A DNA stretch of 64,000 nucleotides from Druceiella hillmani (GCA_039881145.1 JAYKKI010000009.1:11968001-12032000), one strand, 5' to 3'. Positions 1 to 13,237 are shown, numbered from the stretch's first letter. Numbers and translations are program-made. The notes: generated by a model not told the origin, from the letters alone.

Positions 1-1050
1 TATATCTCAATGTGAGGGTTGAGCGTCTTGCAATGCACACACACCGTGTGCCGCGTGACATTATTGAAATGATATACAACGTGACGCACGTACAGATAAC
101 ATTAATCTGACTTCAAATAGCAATAGAATAATAAAAACAGAAATCTAATAAGCGTTTCTCATTTTTTTCATTTAGTTTCTGTTTGAGTTATGTTTACATT
201 TATATTTTACTTTACACATTTTTCGTTTTTGGAAGGAAACGTGAATCTTAAATCCAATTATTAGACAATGTTTCTGAAATATCTTTAGTTATATTGTAGC
301 AATCGTTATAATGTAAGTTTCGCTTTTTACTCTTAGATCAAAATTATTAACAAGAATTATGGTCCTTTTATATGTAAGTTTCGCTTCTATCTGTTAGAAC
401 AAAAGTATTAGAAATAAATATAGCCCTTTCAAATTTAACGTACTTTTCCATTTTCAATAAGAAAATTATTAATAATTATGTTATCAATAAACTTGAAATT
501 TAATCAGGAAAAGAACAGTTTACAGCTAAGTAAGCATTATATATTTGTAGCTCAAAACTCTCATTTATTTGGTGTATAGAAATCTTGTTTAATGCTGGAA
601 TTAATACTTAATAGGTCCTTTCATATACATACGTACATGAAATAATACAATATGACGATGGTAGACTCGTATCTTTACCACTAATAAATTCTTTTCTGAG
701 CTAGTTAGGTTTTCACTTTTTACGATTTGTGAAAATTCTTGTCCTTGACAATTACTTAATTTAAATTTTATTAAAGTTAAATTTTGTGTGTCATGTATCA
801 TTGGAAAAGTTTGATCATACTTAGTAATTTCCCGTCATTATTAGAATTTGCCAGGGTTTTTTCTTTGATGAAAATAATCATAATTTAATTTTAAAATGTC
901 TAACCTCTGTCCGCAGGTGTGTTCACACTAGTAATGTGGAAGTGAGTAAGTTTTAAAAATCTTACTCCCTTGACTCTTTCAATATGGATTAATACTCTGG
1001 AACTATTAATTGTTTGTATTATAATTTAAAAAAACAACTTTTAAAAAAAA
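1..1050. other. AT-rich unique stretch, no gene seen
   Basis: I see no exon-like composition, splice-site pair or recognised repeat here. The longest ORFs are about 60 codons and of low-complexity AT-rich composition, as expected by chance. Confidence 0.6.
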
Positions 1051-1190
1051 TATTGAATTTATTTGGCGTTAATTTTATAGAAATTCGTTATAATAAAATT
1101 TTTCTCAACTGATTTAAATTACGTGATGTGGTTTCTTCTTTATTTAAATTCCTTATCACGATCTAGGTTTCGTTGTAAGACAACATCTTT
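1051..1190 (-). mobile_element. Truncated copy of the hammerhead-bearing repeat family
   Basis: The stretch matches the left arms of the elements at 32.2 and 53.1 kb. Shared landmarks in the same order are TTTGGCGTTAATTTTATAG, ACGTGATGTGG, a pyrimidine-rich stretch ending in TATCACGATCTAGG, and TTTCGTTG followed by ACAACATCTT. Read on the minus strand it holds the hammerhead 3' half (helix II hairpin, GAAAC, CTAGATC), but the CTGAAGA core has become AAAAAGA. It has no inverted right arm, so it is either 5'-truncated in minus orientation or broken at the ribozyme core. It is the most diverged of the three copies. Confidence 0.7.
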
Positions 1191-1198
1191 TTTAACAA

Positions 1199-1257
1199 TA
1201 ACAAAATTTTGTTATTTTCTGTAAATAACATAACAAAATTTTGTTATTTTCTGTAAA
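1199..1257. repeat. Two-copy 32-bp tandem repeat with internal palindrome
   Basis: A 32-base unit is repeated nearly perfectly. Each unit contains the palindrome AACAAAATTTTGTT followed by ATTTTCTGTAAA. It starts about 10 bases after the truncated hammerhead repeat and may be part of the same insertion. A looser relative (TAACAAAA and TTCTGTAAAT) lies at 1312-1366. Confidence 0.75.
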
Positions 1258-1259
1258 AC

Positions 1260-3430
1260 TCACGCACATCGCTTGCTCTTTAATATTGTTCATTATGACA
1301 ATAAGATATATAACAAAATACTATTGTCAGGGTTCAATAACAAAAGATCTGAAATTCTGTAAATATTTTTTTTATTTAACTTACTAACATGGCCTAAGTG
1401 ATTTTTTAGTCGCACTGGGAAATACTGAAACGTAAATTTCTAATATAATTATATATAATTATTATTTTACAAACGTAATGTCGCCTTTTACTACGACGTA
1501 TGTCAACTTTGAACACATGGTAACCATGTTACCAAAATATATATAACTGCTTGGAAATACGTTTATGATTATACCAAACCATAGTTCATATATATCGAAT
1601 TACTATAATAACGGTTTACGATAATAGATCTAATATAAAATATTCGATACACTATCTGCAACTGACTGTAGGTGGACAGGATGCAAGTGTTTTCCTGTAG
1701 AACCTACATTTCTGTAATATTTGTCTTGGCCGTCTGTCTTCCGTGTCTTAGTTAATTGTTTAGCTCGAAATGGAATTGCGAATGCCCCTTAAAATATGGT
1801 TTTGATTCATAACCTAAAGTTTATCTAAATAAGACCTCCAGATTTAACCAGGAGGAGGTCCCTTGTGGCGAGTGGGATATTAATCTGTTTAATTACAAAC
1901 CTCTGCTTATATTCGTTGGTTAAATGGACTAGCAAAATTTAAGCGTCCTTTGTGTCTCTGGAAATAATTAGATATGAGTAAAATAATTATAAATATATTT
2001 AATAAGGTCTAAAAATCTTCTTTGGGCTTTCCATACAAAGATAGGGTGGATTTATTTTAAAAAAATTTTGCATAAGTCCTTTGCCATATTAAAATCTAAT
2101 TAAATTTTTATATAATAGTAGGTCTTCGAAAGTACGATCTATATTTACTGATAATGTATTTTGGATTTGCCTTGGTTATTCTTTAATTTTGTCATTGTTT
2201 ATATTTCAGTGAGTCTTATTATATACGAAATAACCAAAAAGACTAGCTTGTTCTGATTTAATATAAATGGTAATTTAGATGAATTTGAACTTCGAAAACA
2301 ACATGATATCATTATTTTATTAGAATAAATTGTAATTTGAGGAGATGGAAAATTGTATATGTATATTTATTTTAATAAATCAATTGATAAGATTATATTA
2401 TATATTAAGACCGCAAATGACAGCTGGAAATGCGTCTGTTGCTCATGTCTCATAAACAACAGAGAGTTCTACCGTTTTCCCTTCATCATAATATTTTAAC
2501 ACCCAAAACTCGACTTCATCAAATAATAATGGATGAAAATTGTGGTCATACCATTAAATTTGTTATTCACCAAGTTCAATATATAACTCGCCAACTCTAT
2601 ATCACTACTTTCAAAAAATTAAATTATTTGTTAAGAAAAATATAGATATTACTGGCAATATCAGAACGTTTATTTGGTTATAAATACAAAATCTAATTTT
2701 TACTCCTATTTTTTTTAAACGAACAAAATTACGTAGATAGTACTTAAAAGAAATACAAATTTTACATAGTTACAAACATTGGATGATGTAGATGTAATTA
2801 AAATAGTTTAATAATAAAGCATATTCAGAAATTGTATATAATTATATTTCAATCAGTCAATTACTTTTTATAAGTTAGACAAGTACCACTTAATTCTTTC
2901 GACGTAACAGTGGAGTTTTTATATTATCTTAAAATGATCTATAAATATGAACAATTTAACTCTTTTATATACACCAAAGTATTCTGCGGGAACGTTCATT
3001 GTTCTATTTTTCGTTTTTCTTTCATTGCAAATATTTAAACTGCCCGACACACGACATTAATTTTCACATCTTTTCCATTTTTGTGATGTACACACACGAT
3101 AGTAAATAATTATTAGCCTGTCATCGTCTTCTAGGAAAGTACATACTTGCGCTATTAAAAATTATGCCACCATCGAGGAAACTTCTCAGTATTTACACAG
3201 CCTTCCAGTATTCTATAGAAAATTTAGTATTCTATGGAAAATTATAGGTACCTTTAAGTTAAACAACAAAAAAGTTATGAATATTTAATTTTGTCTTTTA
3301 ACAGAGAATAAACAAGTTAGATTTGAAGCAAAGTAAAATAGCCTTTAATTTTAATCCTTTTAATTTTTAGTTTGTCTTTAGTGGAAGTAGAAAGTAAACA
3401 CAGACTTAACATTTTCACCAAGAAGCAGTA
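1260..3430. other. AT-rich unique stretch, no gene seen
   Basis: No recognisable protein motif, RNA gene or repeat. A 71-codon ORF at 2430-2645 has no recognisable domain and no flanking splice signals that I can support, so I do not call it a gene. Confidence 0.5.
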
Positions 3431-3437
3431 TTCTCTA

Positions 3438-3735
3438 TTTAAATACGGAAAATAATACGTCTGTCGGGCTTCCGAGTATAATTTCATCATATTGAATTAC
3501 CCCATATACGGCGATACGAGTCTTCTCCATTCAATTATTAATAATGCATTTACGAGGTCAAATAAGTGGTAAATTCTCGAAGGAACCGTACTTCCGACTT
3601 AAATACTGAAAATAATACGACGGTCGAGCCACTTAGTACAATTCCGTTATATTGAATGACCAAACACGGTAATATGAGTTTTTTCCATTCAATTATTGGT
3701 AATGCATTTATGACATAAATAAGTGGTCATGCCTT
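3438..3735. repeat. Diverged tandem duplication, unit about 160 bp
   Basis: Two copies in direct orientation, about 3438-3590 and 3598-3732. Shared anchors in the same order are AAATAC.GAAAATAATACG, TATATTGAAT or CATATTGAAT, CCATTCAATTATT and AATGCATTTA, then AAATAAGTGGT. Copies differ by substitutions and small indels, so the duplication is not recent. The function is unknown. Confidence 0.8.
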
Positions 3736-3739
3736 CACG

Positions 3740-6700
3740 AGGGTTGTATACCGATATCTTTTTGTTTTATTTATTCTGTAGGAGTTACGTAGTTAAAAGT
3801 GTATGTTCGTTTATTTGCAACGCGTAATATGCTTAATATTAAATAGTAATTTTCGAGGAAAAGTGGAGTTACGGGATTTGCTTACAGTGACGGTATGTAA
3901 AAGAATACTATTCTATATTTAATAGACTCGGATATTACGTTAATATAAATTTTAGCCATCTACTCTTTTCTGCAGATAAGGACTGTGATATGTTTCGTAA
4001 TTAAACATTAAAAATATTGATATAAAATTTAATTTCACCTTTTTATATCCAGTTTCAATAAAAAATTTAAACTGATGTAGATACATTTTCTAACCGTGTT
4101 ATATAAACCGTACGTAAGTGATAAAAGGGCTCATATTAACGTAGCGATCTAAAAATGCAATTCATTGTTAGACAATTTTAGCTTATATATCCTGGATTAG
4201 ATAGAATAATGTTTAAAAAATCATGCTTTTGCGGAATCACTCTTTTGCGAAATAAAAATCCCTACACCTATAACGTAAAAATGGTCATATCGGAAACATT
4301 CCTACATTTTGCGAGCGGTCATTTCTTTTCCGGGATGCGGAAGTTAGACATTTTACTTCAAGTATGAATATTGAGGAAGAGCTGTTGATATGGACGATAT
4401 TCATATAGTGCAAGTACAAGCTGTGTGGAGAAGGATTACTTTCAAATTTTTTTGTTAAAATTCATTGCCTTTCTATCACACCTTCAAAGTATCTTTTAAT
4501 TTCTTTTATAAATAATTAACGTATAAATATAAAATTTTCCAAAAATCGCTGAACATGGTCAACGAAATATCTTAAAAAATTCAACAAATTAAACTGAAAT
4601 TTATTTGAACTCGTTTTAATGTTCGGAACATTGATTGAAAAATAAAGAGTATTGGAAAATATTTACGCGCTCTGTTATATATGAAGCTTTCTCCGAAACT
4701 AACTTCTTTTTGAGACTTCGGGCTACATGTAATTTAGTGCAAAAAAAATTGTTACTGCAAAAAAAATGCTTACTTAAAGTAATATGACTTAACCACTTAG
4801 TTATCTTAGGTTAATTGATATAACAATTCACCAAAATTACATAATTTTATCGATATTATTCCAAAGTAAGGCCAGAAGTACTGGTTGGAGCAGATCGGCC
4901 GTTGATTAAAACTAAATATAAATTGTGTATTTAAAAAAAAATTTTTTATTAAAATTATTTATTATTGTTTTTAAAACAAAACAAATTTATTTGAAAACGA
5001 AGAAAATGTTTCAAAAATTAAATTCAATGTACAGTATAATCATTGAGACTTTAACGGTTTCATTTTCAATCTGAAGACCGCTCGCCACTGTTTGACAGTG
5101 TTATACATACCAGCATAAAATGTTTCACTATTTCGTTTCAGATAAACAGTTTTATTACATTTTAGATACAGATTAGTAATTTAATTATATCATAACGCAC
5201 AATTTAATAGCTGCAGAATGGAAGAATTATTTTGCGTCACAATTTTTTGTGTGTTTTGCAATTTTTTGCGCATCTTTTATTTTCAATCACCGTCTGCAAA
5301 ATATTGAGGTTAAATTCGATTCATAATCTTTCTTTATTCCCTGTAAGTTTTGAAGACATTAAAAATTCTTTGGAATATATTCAAATTAATAAATTTTTTT
5401 AAAAGCCCTTTTCCAGATTTACATGCGCGTTTATGGTCAATTCGTACATTTGTGGTTAACTTTCCAAAAATGTTGATGATGAATGGAGGGTCAAAAAATG
5501 TTGCGGATTCTGCTTCACGTATTTATTTTGCCTACTTGCAAAATATCTACTTAACCTAACCTAATGCTATTTAAAACATCTCACCGAAATATAAAGCAAA
5601 AAAACTTTTTAAAAATTTACAATTCCCGAATTAATTCAATGTGTAGTAGAAAACGTAAAATTTGAATAATAAATGTCAATTGTAGCTTTTTTCCTGTAGT
5701 AATATAGACTAAGTAATAGTATAAGCACGGCCAAGTCGAGTTGAGATATATAGCTTCGTCTCCTTTTATCTTATTATGTTAACGTTTTAGAAAATAATTT
5801 ATAGTATGAATAAAGTTTATAGAGTTAATAATTTTCCTTCGATTCTGGTTTTTATTTCTTTGGATTTTTTTTTAAATTTTAGTCTTATTCGGAGAAGTTA
5901 TAGTTTTTCAATTTTGCTGTAAACAATTTATTGATTTTTGTGTTTAAAATCAATATAAACTTGTTGTTTTTCTAGCTCTCGTTGATCGGTCCTTTGGTTT
6001 TATTACCGTATCCTTCGCTTTTGGTCATATTTCCGTACCATATAGACTGATATTTCTGAATAAATGCAATTTTTCAAATTTGCAGCCACTAAATTTTAGT
6101 TATTTTTATTAAAGCCAACATCACTTGGGGTCTTATTAGAACTACTTAAGGGTTTTCCATGAACACCTCGATCGTGTCATCCTAGCCTCACGCGTTCACG
6201 AGATTGGATGCCTGTAAAACATGCCTACTTCAATATTTATGTATCTGTCACACACAGCTACTATGCTTTTAGATTACTTCAATTATTGAAATAATTTAAC
6301 TAGTTAGAATCTTAAAATTTCGGAATTCTTAGAAATTTTATTAAATGGGGTTTGCTCAACTTAGAGAACATGACGCGTGTAATCTATTAACTAATATAAA
6401 ATTGTTCCTATTTAATATAGTTCCACAAAATCTTTGGCATGCTATATACCTTAGCATTATATATCACTCGAGTGGAATGATGCTTGCAATACACAATTTT
6501 TAACCACACTCATTCCACATCACCAGACCCTAAACCCTAATTATTATGGTTCTGCATAAGGAGTAGTGTTCAGGGTTTGACGATGGAACTTGAAGATGTC
6601 TAATAGAATATTTCTGCTATTAGGCTTTAAGGATTTCCTTTGGCAATCGGCGTCTATATAATATGTTTTACATTGTGCCCATTGAGATATTTAAAATGGG

Positions 6701-8430
6701 TCTGGGGCAGATGATAGTTTAGTTTAACTCCATTATCAGACCATATACACTAATGTCCATTGAATCATGCATTCCATTGGCTTTATTCTAATTCCATCAT
6801 CTAACTTTGAACCCTCGGTTTTTATGATGGTCCGTAATTTCTAATCTGTCCATTATTCAAAGAGATATCACGTCACGAAACTCTGCATAACTTCGTTGCA
6901 TCAAAAATTTTGATCTAGCTACGAAACCGGATTTATAGGCACGTCAAAAATAATATAACTTAAGCAAATTTATTTCAAAAATAGTTTATTACTTTTATCA
7001 TTTATAGACACCTAATGTACTGTTTATGATATATCCAATCCCTGAAAGCTGCCTAAAATATCAATTTACTAATAATACATCGTTAAAATTAAGAAACTCC
7101 ACGCATAGGATCAGTGATATGAATAAGCGTACTAGACCGAAATAATACTTCGAATTTACCCCATTTTATTTTTAAAGGACATTTGAAATGCAAATACATT
7201 AAGAGTATTTACTAACTGTACATTTATTCCACTCGACCAATTAATTCGATTGGCTGGTTCGATATTATATTCGATTAATTCTGTGAATAGCGACAGCATT
7301 ATGTTTCATCAATAGTCGGGCTATTCATATTATAACTAAAGGATTAAATATAGAAATTTGATATTACATAAATTTTACTCAATAGTTTGAATATTTATAT
7401 AACAATCTAGATTTCTATATAGGGTTCCTTAGATACTAAGTGAAAGAGTATGATAAATGAGATTTGGTTTTCACATCATTTATAAAGACTTTCATCCTAT
7501 ATTTGGTAATAGTTTTACAAAATTTACGCAAAAGTCGTCTCTCTTAAGAAAATTAGCTTCTATTGAAAATGAATTACTTTGGCTCGTTTAAAAAATTAGG
7601 GAAGGACTACTTATTATGAATAAATATATATTATGTATAAATAAAATGAACGGATCATGGTTTTCATTGAGCTTTTTGATGCGAATTTAGTACATTAAAT
7701 GGTTGCGCCGCACGTGGCACAGTATTTTTTTACGTTTTGCGCGATATTTATAAAGTTTAAATCAAGATTCTTATGCTTTCTTCCAGTTATACTGAACCCT
7801 TTACGCAAAGACACACAAAATCCATAAATGATCTGCATGATGTGACGCAGGCACCTTATAACCAAGATAAATAACGCTCTCTAATGCGATGCTTATATAC
7901 TTAACGTTATCTATTACGCTATCTAATGAACTATGAAAAAGACCCAGGTAATTGTCAATTTTGGAAACTGCTTTCTATGAGTAAACAAATATAATGTGAC
8001 GAGCTGTAAGTGCCCACCTTATAATCTGCTTATTGGGTTATTCTGACAATAATTTACAATTTTTTTTTCCTGTAAAGTATCGTCAACAGTTATTTCCAAC
8101 TACCTATATAATTTTATTAACTGAGATTAACAAATTAAATATTAATCTGAATAATCGATACAAAAAAAATATTTATCATTAGATTATTTTCTGTTGTCCG
8201 ATAATTAAAATTTGTTAATGCAATAATTAAGTTAACGGACGAAACTGAGATTTGAGTAGTGGCAGGAAAGTGACTTTAACAAATTAAAATATTTCAAAAG
8301 TTTATCAAAGTCTTATTTAGAATTAAATATATATTTTACTCATAGTTACGGCCGTTTCATAATAAATATAAAATTTCTTTATTAATTGAAAAACATTCCG
8401 CACAAACGAAACCTATCAAAAACAATTTTC
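3740..8430. other. Long AT-rich stretch, no gene seen
   Basis: I find no convincing exon, TE protein or RNA gene. Short ORFs such as 5350-5559 show no domain. A short AACCTAACCTAA at about 5554 is only two CCTAA units and is common as scattered sequence in insect genomes, so it is not telomeric. Part of this interval may be intronic or intergenic. Confidence 0.5.
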
Positions 8431-8439
8431 CTTTCATAA

Positions 8440-8660
8440 TATAAGCCCAAGCTAATTTTCCGGGAGGGCCTTTCGGAAAATAACGAAAATTAACTCGCAC
8501 TCAATGTTGATGCCGAAAACAAAGTGAAATCTTACTAGGGAGCTAATTAATATTGGGGTAAGTCGTAATGAATCCTTTGCCTGAACCTTCTCGGGAAATT
8601 GGATACCTTATCATATTTTTTATATTCATTACCGATGGGGAGAGAGGAGCCTTATAAGGC
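8440..8660. promoter_or_regulatory. Moderately GC-rich island, possible conserved non-coding element
   Basis: Base composition rises clearly above the flanks, with motifs such as TTTTCCGGGAGGGCC and GATGGGGAGAGAGGAGCC. TAATTAAT-type homeodomain core sites are present. There is no ORF. Regulatory function is inference from composition only. Confidence 0.2.
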
Positions 8661-8915
8661 TTGCCACTAGGTCATACCGTATTGATATTGATGAAATGAT
8701 CTGCCCATTTCCTTATATAATTTTCCTATATTTCCTTTCCTATCTTCCTTTATTAACTAAGGCAATGTACATATATTTTTGTACAACGCAATGAATAAAT
8801 ATCGTATCCTTTAACGTTTTTCCGTAAATTCTATCTTTTTCCAGCCATATAATATTAATATAATATTAATCATATTATATTTCCAGGGATTGTTATTAAT
8901 AATACATTAACTCAT

Positions 8916-9036
8916 TAAAAATGTCCTTATTGTGGTTGACTGTAAGAGATTGCTCTTGTAGCAATAAGTCCGCCATATGTATCAATTAGATACATTAAAG
9001 TAGATAAATAAATAAATAAATAAAAATGTCCTTATT
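8916..9036 (+). mobile_element. Ultra-short LINE 3' tail insertion with target-site duplication
   Basis: A roughly 89-bp insert (about 8932-9020) carries a tail typical of insect non-LTR elements: GTAAGAGATTGCTCTTG, a short hairpin (TTGCT/AGCAA), AATAAGTCCGCC, then a TAAA-repeat 3' end. It is flanked by the direct repeat TAAAAATGTCCTTATT at 8916-8931 and 9021-9036, a perfect 16-base match (the leading T may belong to the tail). This is the signature of target-primed reverse transcription with extreme 5' truncation. The perfect duplication implies a young insertion. The tail resembles CR1/L2-type insect LINE ends, but the family is uncertain. Confidence 0.85.
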
Positions 9037-9039
9037 CTA

Positions 9040-9848
9040 TTATATTCTTATTACTATCCTAATATCTATGCTAAAATCGGAAATTGTTTAAATATATGGT
9101 ATATGTTTAAATTCGGGGGACGTTTGGGTCTGTCTGCATTAGAGTACAACTTAAAGGTAACGTAAAATTAGTAAAAAGTATTATGCTTCTAGTGTTAAAA
9201 AAGATCAAATGAGAGAAGAATTGTCACCTTGAGGGTCTGGGAAGGTCTTGTAATATTATTTTCAAGATCAGTAAGTGGGTATTTTACAAGTGCACTAAAA
9301 GAAAGGAAATTGACTACTGAAAGCCAAAGAAATAATTTATCACGTAATGATTCCAAAAATAATTATATATTAATTAATTTCAAAAATTAAATCCAACATG
9401 CAGTACACTTAGTAATTTTGGTGCATCGAAATACGAGATATTTAAAAGGCGCCATTTTTTCCTTGTGTTAGAAGGTGGAATTTACACCTATGAGGCTATA
9501 GCATTTATTAATTTCATTTATTAATTTCAACTTGATTCATCTGGGATTTTCTATAAAAAGTAGTATTGATGAACGGAGGGAGAGATAGACTTGGAAAAAG
9601 TGACTATAAGACTTTATTTTCTTTCTGAAAAAACAAGTTTACTTTTAAATTGTTGACCAGAATTAAAAAGAAACTTGTTTTTTCGATTTAGAATTTTATT
9701 TAACTCTCTAAAATCGATGTTATGTTTTGGTAACAAATTATCAATGTCAACAATGTTTTCAACAAAACTTGAAAAAGCAAACTATTGTATAACAGATACA
9801 ATTTATTGTAGTCAAAGGTATATGACGTAAAATTACAATAAATCATTT
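9040..9848. other. AT-rich stretch, no gene seen
   Basis: No ORF, repeat or RNA gene that I can support. Confidence 0.5.
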
Positions 9849-9849
9849 T

Positions 9850-9864
9850 TATATATATATATAT

Positions 9865-9915
<51 letters not shown>

Positions 9916-9917
9916 TA

Positions 9918-10003
<86 letters not shown>
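9850..10003. repeat. (TA)n microsatellite, about 150 bp
   Basis: Near-continuous TA dinucleotides with sparse G or C interruptions (TATG, GCATAT, ACATAT). It is self-complementary and able to extrude as a cruciform. Confidence 0.97.
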
Positions 10004-10009
10004 AATATA

Positions 10010-11405
10010 AATAATAAATTTTGTTTAGATTAGGGAATCGCATTGAATATATTGTGACATATATGACAAATTGGAAGCTTCTTTAAGATAATTTTGTGAT
10101 AAAAGAAGGAAAATACACTTTTTCAAATGGAAACGTTTTTAAGAAAAAGGGCAAAAGAATACAATCAGCAACATATTTTATTGCCATTTATTTTTAAAAA
10201 GGATTTTTTTGAAGAACTGATAATAAAATATGTATACTTTATTAAATCTCGTTTACTTTATTAACATTTTTTTTGGGAAACAATACAAATTACGTGTTAA
10301 TAAAAATAGTAATTTTTTTGTCGAAAACTGTTAGTTTTTACGTTAATAATTTTAGTTTCAAAAGAAATACCCAAAAACACGTACTGCAAAGGTATAAAAA
10401 ATAGAGAAAATGAACCAAAACTCCTTACTTACTCATAATTAAAGAAGTATATCGTTGACTAATTATATATGAACAGCAAAGAAAGTTATGAGTCAATTGC
10501 GGTAAATGGGCCAAGTTGGAATATATATATTTCGATATCAAATATATCGAATATCAAAATATTAAGTGTGATGTGACATTTCCACATAAAAACATTATAC
10601 TTACATTAAGTGTAAAATATGTGTTCGAAAATAGATTGTTCAAAAAAAATAATATAAAAATGATCACTTATTATATTCGTACTAAATAAGTGCCTTGCCG
10701 ACGCACATAAAAATAACGAAAATGCTATTGTCTCACTCGAACAATTTGTTTATAAATCAGTTTCTTGTAAAAATTTACATCATTATCCATCTAGGCAGGA
10801 TATGCAGTGATAACCAATGTCATATTTCCCCCTCCGACCATTTTAACTTTATTCATTCTTATCCTCTTTTAGATACTTCCCCATTTGATTTATTCATGTC
10901 TTTCTAAGAATTTAAATACTTCGTTTCTATTTATTTCTTTCATATTTGAATACCCATTTGTTTTTTTTAGATTTTTCTAGTCCTTCATTTTAACGTGACC
11001 CACTATATAATATTTCTTTCCCTATATCACTTAATTTAGTATTGAAATTTCATGGTTTCTACAATATTTAGAATATTAACACTAAAAAAAATTCTAATAA
11101 TTGAAAATACGCCCAACATTAAATATGTCCACTTTTGGTACTGTTTATACCGTAACATGATATTTTTATGGCAAGAGTTTTGATGAAATGTCTATGAAAC
11201 GCACCATTTAATTTACAATATATTAAAATACACAGAATTTTATTTCCGAAATTTAAAGCACACATGCGTCATACGATTATGGGATAAAGCAAAAATTAAA
11301 AACTAATATATTTCAATCAGTCAATATCAAAACTAAAAAACTTGTTTTTCTAAACGTACATCTCAAATAAATAGTATTTCAATCAGATATAAATTAGTAA
11401 AAAAT
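10010..11405. other. AT-rich stretch, no gene seen
   Basis: Only short ORFs (for example 10695-10907) without a recognisable domain. No repeats are recognised. Confidence 0.5.
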
Positions 11406-11409
11406 ATAC

Positions 11410-11760
11410 AGAAATTAATGTCATCTAATCTCACAGTTCCACGCGCCTGGCAGCAATCCGTACTGCTGTATTGAAAAAGCGAAAAAAGAACTTTCGTCTT
11501 TTTAAATAGAAAAAGCGTCAGCGCGTGTGGACGTCGCCCCGGCCATATCGATATCGGCGCTGCCGTCCAATCTAGTCGAGCGAGCGGTTCAATTTGAGGC
11601 TCGCGAGGTGCGGCGATCGGGGCCCAAAGCAAATTGATTCCAATCACGTCTTCGCCGACTTGTCCTACAAAGTGTTAACTCGCTCGGACCGAATACACTC
11701 TCAGTATGCGGCCGGCGTACAAACGATGCAGATCCGCGCCCCCCCATATAACTAGATATC
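11410..11760. promoter_or_regulatory. CpG-dense GC-rich island
   Basis: This is one of the most GC- and CpG-rich segments in the window, with GACGTCGCCCCGGCC, ATCGATATCGGCGCTGCCG and GCGGCCGGCGTACAAACG. A 94-codon minus-strand ORF crosses it (11363-11647) but has no domain I recognise and runs into AT-rich DNA. The sharp contrast with the flanks suggests purifying selection, as in a promoter or conserved enhancer, or an unrecognised exon. I cannot choose between these from the sequence alone. Confidence 0.35.
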
Positions 11761-11769
11761 TACATACTC

Positions 11770-13180
11770 CGTTTGAAGGTCTACGTATCTTCCCAAATAC
11801 CTACGCGTGAAATGGTAGGGTTGATTATTATGAATGGGGAGAAATGTATCTACTGAAGATGGGCCTTCTCGAAATTGTTTGTCTTAGCTGGGTTTGCAGA
11901 ATGTTTCAAAAGTATCATTGGGAAAGTCTCGTTATTGAGGTTTTGTTAGAAAATTTCTACTCATGTTGAGTTTTCCCTGGATTTTTATAAGTAATTAGAT
12001 TCGACCATCTTTAAAAGGTTTCATACCAAATTTGTTTATTAATTTATAAAACATAAGCATGAATGTAGACTGCAGAACTAAACTTGTTTTACAGTGCCTT
12101 TGAGAAATAAAACTTATAAGTTTGATATTGTTTTTGGTGCTACGGAACTCTTCGTGTACGAGTCTGACACACCGTTCATTGCGTATTCAGTATCTTTAAG
12201 AAAATTAAAATAAATTTATGTGAATCTTGAATAACATATTTACATAATATACACGTTGTATATTATTTTGTTCATGCTCGCCAAAATTATATTAGAAATA
12301 TGAAAGTATGAGTGTCGCAAGTGGGCTAACAAATTTTACGTAAAACTTCCATATTTACTGCTATTTTAGATTAGTAATCAGTGAAAATCCAATATCTGAA
12401 TGAATAAATTTATTTTTTATTAGGAAAATATTAAAGTAATTACTGAACGACATGATTTTGTAACTTAGTAATTCGTGATTCATTATATTTACTATCATGG
12501 TCAAGTGATTTGTAAATTTGATGTGCGTACACAACAAACGATTAGACAGCAATTGTAATTTTAATTTACACTTGGAAAAAGTACTATTTTCAAAATATTT
12601 ACTTTAATACCTCCTCTGTTTAAATTACTTTAATATATACGATCCGATATTACGTATAAATGTAACTCTAAGATGACCAAACCGAAAATAGATACTTTTC
12701 TGTTTCGTGTGGTTCAACATCCATTTGGATTTTTGAACTATTCTACTACGTACTCTGTGACTGATTACATAAACTGATGAAGTATTTTGATAAATATCTC
12801 GCACGTTGCAGTGAAGACCATAGCCAAGCATTGTGTCGTATTACCAATAGTAATGGCATCTATATTCACCAAAAGATAAATTTGGTACAACAATATTTAA
12901 AATTCCAAAATATCTTCACCATGCACCAAAATATCTTCGAAATCTTTATATTTAAATTTTAGTGTTTTTCTAGTATACTCCGCAAGGGGGAATAAATTAA
13001 TCCCAATAATATTTTTTTCTAAACGAGAAATATAGTTTGGTGTGTAATTTTTCGAAAAAATGGTAACAAAAGACTGGTTTTTTCCACCGTCGATGACCGG
13101 CTATTATATAATCGCCTCCATGATTTAATATCGTTAGTCTATTTGTAAACGATTATTAATTACACCGATGTGGTAATATT
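11770..13180. other. AT-rich stretch, no gene seen
   Basis: Short overlapping ORFs on both strands at 12361-12962 are AT-rich with no recognisable domain. A weak hammerhead-like string near 11853 is described in the findings. Confidence 0.5.
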
Positions 13181-13181
13181 T

Positions 13182-13184
<3 letters not shown>

Positions 13185-13233
<49 letters not shown>
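13185..13233. repeat. (TA)n microsatellite
   Basis: About 48 bases of uninterrupted TA dinucleotide. Confidence 0.97.

Positions 13234-13237
<4 letters not shown>

Noticed and set aside
5553..5566. AACCTAACCTAA as a possible telomeric (TTAGG)n relic
   Set aside because: Only two units, with no array. Such words are scattered through insect genomes.
12769..12800. CTGATGA at about 12774 as a hammerhead core
   Set aside because: No GAAA follows at a suitable distance and no helix I or II pairing is visible.
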